Shown in pieces: positions 14,475 to 16,636 of a DNA stretch of 16,636 nucleotides. Position numbers and translations under genes: made by a program. Under the pieces are notes generated by a model. The model made no database searches and was not told the DNA's origin. It worked only from the letters and a program-made list of their open reading frames with translations. The stretch is from contig CAZWEZ010000085.1 of NCBI GenBank assembly GCA_964632795.1, positions 1 through 16,636 of the forward strand, read 5' to 3'. Numbering within the stretch: position 1 is the first letter of the stretch; each line of letters starts with the position of its first letter. The DNA comes from CAZWEZ01 sp964632795. GTDB lineage: Bacteria > Pseudomonadota > Alphaproteobacteria > Rhodospirillales > 2-02-FULL-58-16.

Positions 14475-16553
14475 ATGGCTCGCACCACTCCACTCGACCT
14501 CTATCGCAACATCGGCATCATGGCCCACATCGATGCCGGCAAGACCACGACGACCGAGCGGATACTCTACTATACCGGGCGTTCCTACAAGATCGGCGAG
14601 GTCCACGACGGCAACGCCACCATGGACTGGATGGAGCAGGAGCAGGAACGGGGCATCACCATCACCTCGGCGGCGACCACCTGCACCTGGGTCGGCCATC
14701 GGATCAACATCATCGACACCCCGGGCCACGTCGACTTCACCATCGAGGTCGAGCGTTCGCTGCGCGTCCTCGACGGCGCGGTGACGGTGTTCGACAGCGT
14801 CGCCGGCGTCGAGCCCCAGTCCGAAACCGTGTGGCGCCAGGCCGACAAGTACAACATCCCGCGGGTCTGCTTCGTCAACAAGATGGACCGCGTCGGCGCC
14901 GATTACCCCCGTTGCGTGGACATGATCCGCGACCGCCTCGGCGCCCAGCCGATCGTGATGCAGCTTCCCATCGGCAAGGAGAGCGAGTTCATCGGCATCG
15001 TCGATTTGGTGACCATGAAGGCGATCGTGTGGACGGATGAAGGCCTGGGCGCCGAATTCGACGTTCGCGAGATTCCCGCCGACCTCGCCGAACAGGCGGC
15101 CGAAGCCCGGATCGTCATGATCGAACTGGCCCTTGAGCATGACGACGACGCCATGGAAGCCTACCTCGAGGGCAAGGAACCCGACCAGGAGACCCTCTGG
15201 AGGTGCGTGCGGGCCGGCACCATCGGCGGCGCCTTCGTCCCCGTCCTGTGCGGCGCCGCGTTCAAGAACAAGGGCGTGCAGCCGTTGCTGGACGCGGTCG
15301 TCCGCTACCTGCCGGCGCCCACCGACGTGCCGGCGATCATCGGCGTCAAGGCCGGCACCGACGAGGTGATCGAACGCCACAACACCGACGACGAATCGTT
15401 CTCGGCGTTGGCCTTCAAGATCATGAACGACGCCTTCGTCGGCACCCTGACCTTCATGCGCATCTACTCGGGCGTCATCAGAACCGGCGACGTCATTCAC
15501 AACACGGTCAAGAACAAACGCGAGCGGGTCGGGCGGATGCTCCTGATGCACTCCAATACGCGCGAGGACATCAAGGAAGCCCGGGCCGGCGATATCGTCG
15601 CCCTGGCCGGGCTCAAGGACACCACTACCGGCGACACTCTCAGCGATCCCGACAACCAAGTGGTGCTGGAACGCATGGAGTTCCCGGAAACGGTGATCGA
15701 GGTCGCCGTCGAGCCCAAGACCAAGGCCGACCAGGAAAAGATGTCCATCGCCCTGCAGCGGCTGGCTGCCGAGGACCCCTCGTTCCGCGTCACCTCGGAC
15801 ACCGAGAGCGGCCAGACCGTGATCAAGGGGATGGGCGAGCTCCACCTCGAGATCCTGGTCGACCGCATGAAGCGCGAATTCAAGGTCGGCGCCAACGTCG
15901 GCGCGCCGCAGGTCGCCTACCGCGAGACCATCTCCAAGTCGGTCGAGGTCGATTACACCCACCGCAAGCAGACCGGCGGTTCCGGTCAGTTCGCCCGGGT
16001 CAAGATCCGCTTCGAGCCGCTGGCCTCGGGTTCGGGGTTCCAGTTCGAAAGCAAGGTCACCGGCGGCAACGTCCCCAAGGAATTCATCCCCGGCGTCAAG
16101 AAGGGGCTGCAGGGGGCCATCCAGTCCGGCGTCATCAGCGGCTACCCGGTCACCGATTTCAAGGCGGTCCTGTTCGACGGCGCCGCCCACGACGTGGATT
16201 CGAGCGTGCTGGCCTTCGAGATCGCCGCCCGCGCCGCCTTTCGCGACGGCATGGCGAAGGCGGCGCCCAAGCTGCTGGAACCGGTGATGCGGGTCGAGGT
16301 GGTGACGCCCGAGGAATACATGGGCGACGTCATCGGCGACATCAACAGCCGGCGCGGCCAGGTCAAGGGCATGGACCAGCGGGCCAACGCCCGGGTGATC
16401 ACGGCCCTGGTTCCGCTGGCCAACATGTTCGGCTACGTCAGCTCGTTGCGTTCCATGAGCCAGGGACGGGCCCAGTTCACCATGCATTTCGAACGATACA
16501 ATGAAGTCCCCCATCAGGTCTCCGAGGAAATCCAGACCAGGCTGGCGGGCTGA
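14475..16553 (+). CDS. fusA: Elongation factor G
   Basis: EF-G is the GTPase that drives ribosomal translocation and, with RRF, recycling. The ATG at 14475 gives 692 residues, the usual size, beginning MARTTPLDLYRNIGIMAHID. The P loop AHIDAGKT is at 17-24, switch I ends at RGITI (59-63), switch II DTPGH is at 81-85 and NKMD is at 135-138. Domains II to V follow; the GELHLEILVDRMKREF segment of domain III and the late VEVVTPEEYMGDVIGDINSRRG stretch of domain V are clear. The ribosome site is weak: AGGA (14461-14464) lies 10 nt before the start, so coupling to rpsG may help. A tuf gene begins 28 nt after the stop, as expected for the str operon. Confidence 0.99.
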   Translation: MARTTPLDLYRNIGIMAHIDAGKTTTTERILYYTGRSYKIGEVHDGNATMDWMEQEQERGITITSAATTCTWVGHRINIIDTPGHVDFTIEVERSLRVLDGAVTVFDSVAGVEPQSETVWRQADKYNIPRVCFVNKMDRVGADYPRCVDMIRDRLGAQPIVMQLPIGKESEFIGIVDLVTMKAIVWTDEGLGAEFDVREIPADLAEQAAEARIVMIELALEHDDDAMEAYLEGKEPDQETLWRCVRAGTIGGAFVPVLCGAAFKNKGVQPLLDAVVRYLPAPTDVPAIIGVKAGTDEVIERHNTDDESFSALAFKIMNDAFVGTLTFMRIYSGVIRTGDVIHNTVKNKRERVGRMLLMHSNTREDIKEARAGDIVALAGLKDTTTGDTLSDPDNQVVLERMEFPETVIEVAVEPKTKADQEKMSIALQRLAAEDPSFRVTSDTESGQTVIKGMGELHLEILVDRMKREFKVGANVGAPQVAYRETISKSVEVDYTHRKQTGGSGQFARVKIRFEPLASGSGFQFESKVTGGNVPKEFIPGVKKGLQGAIQSGVISGYPVTDFKAVLFDGAAHDVDSSVLAFEIAARAAFRDGMAKAAPKLLEPVMRVEVVTPEEYMGDVIGDINSRRGQVKGMDQRANARVITALVPLANMFGYVSSLRSMSQGRAQFTMHFERYNEVPHQVSEEIQTRLAG

Positions 16554-16581
16554 GACAACGGCGAAAACGGAGTAGGCGGAA

Positions 16582-16636
16582 ATGGCGAAGGCAAAATTCG
16601 AGCGAACCAAGCCCCACTGCAATGTCGGCACGATCG
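16582..16636 (+). CDS. tuf: Elongation factor Tu, second copy, 5' end only (tufA position)
   Basis: The ATG at 16582 opens MAKAKFERTKPHCNVGTI, and the reading frame runs off the window after 55 nt. These 55 nt are identical to 96-150 of the first copy. GGAG at 16569-16572 lies 9 nt before the start. Directly after fusA, this is the tufA position of the str operon. Nothing can be said about the rest of the gene from this window, but near-identical tuf pairs kept alike by gene conversion are common in proteobacteria. Confidence 0.96.
   Translation, partial: MAKAKFERTKPHCNVGTI

Overview
This 16.6-kb window is a GC-rich, wholly plus-strand block of core transcription and translation genes. It looks chromosomal and most like an alphaproteobacterium, probably of Rhodospirillales type. 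Four things suggest this: the gene order, a minimal one-membrane-segment SecE of 65 residues, RpoB and RpoC of 1385 and 1403 residues, and the L10-leader and tuf arrangements. The lineage is inferred from gene order and protein style, not from a database search. There are no mobile elements, CRISPR arrays, minus-strand genes or unfamiliar proteins, and I did not find an undescribed system.

Layout. Positions 1-54 are the 3' part of a tRNA-Gly(UCC). A complete tuf gene follows (96-1286, the tufB position), then tRNA-Trp(CCA) (1378-1453), secE, nusG, rplK, rplA, a 333-nt leader, rplJ, rplL, a 175-nt spacer with a very stable hairpin, rpoB and rpoC. After a 311-nt gap holding a near-consensus promoter and a structured leader comes the str operon: rpsL, rpsG, fusA and the first 55 nt of a second tuf (16582 to the window end). 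Those 55 nt are identical to the start of the first tuf, so the window runs from one tuf copy to the next.

How it works together. NusG and SecE, the L11/L1 and L10/L12 ribosomal stalk proteins, RNA polymerase beta and beta', S12/S7 and the two elongation factors are all made from this cluster. The non-coding parts are the most informative. A short hairpin before rplK resembles the L1-binding site of 23S rRNA. The rplA-rplJ spacer carries a recognisable L10 leader with a kink-turn-like bulge. The rplL-rpoB spacer has a 10+5 bp hairpin where other bacteria attenuate or process the transcript. The str operon starts from its own promoter with a leader of about 200 nt and at least five possible stem-loops, while its rpsL-rpsG spacer is only 11 nt, too short for an E. 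coli-type S7 site.

Limits. RNA structures were paired by eye without energy calculations. Comparisons with E. coli proteins and RNAs are from memory.
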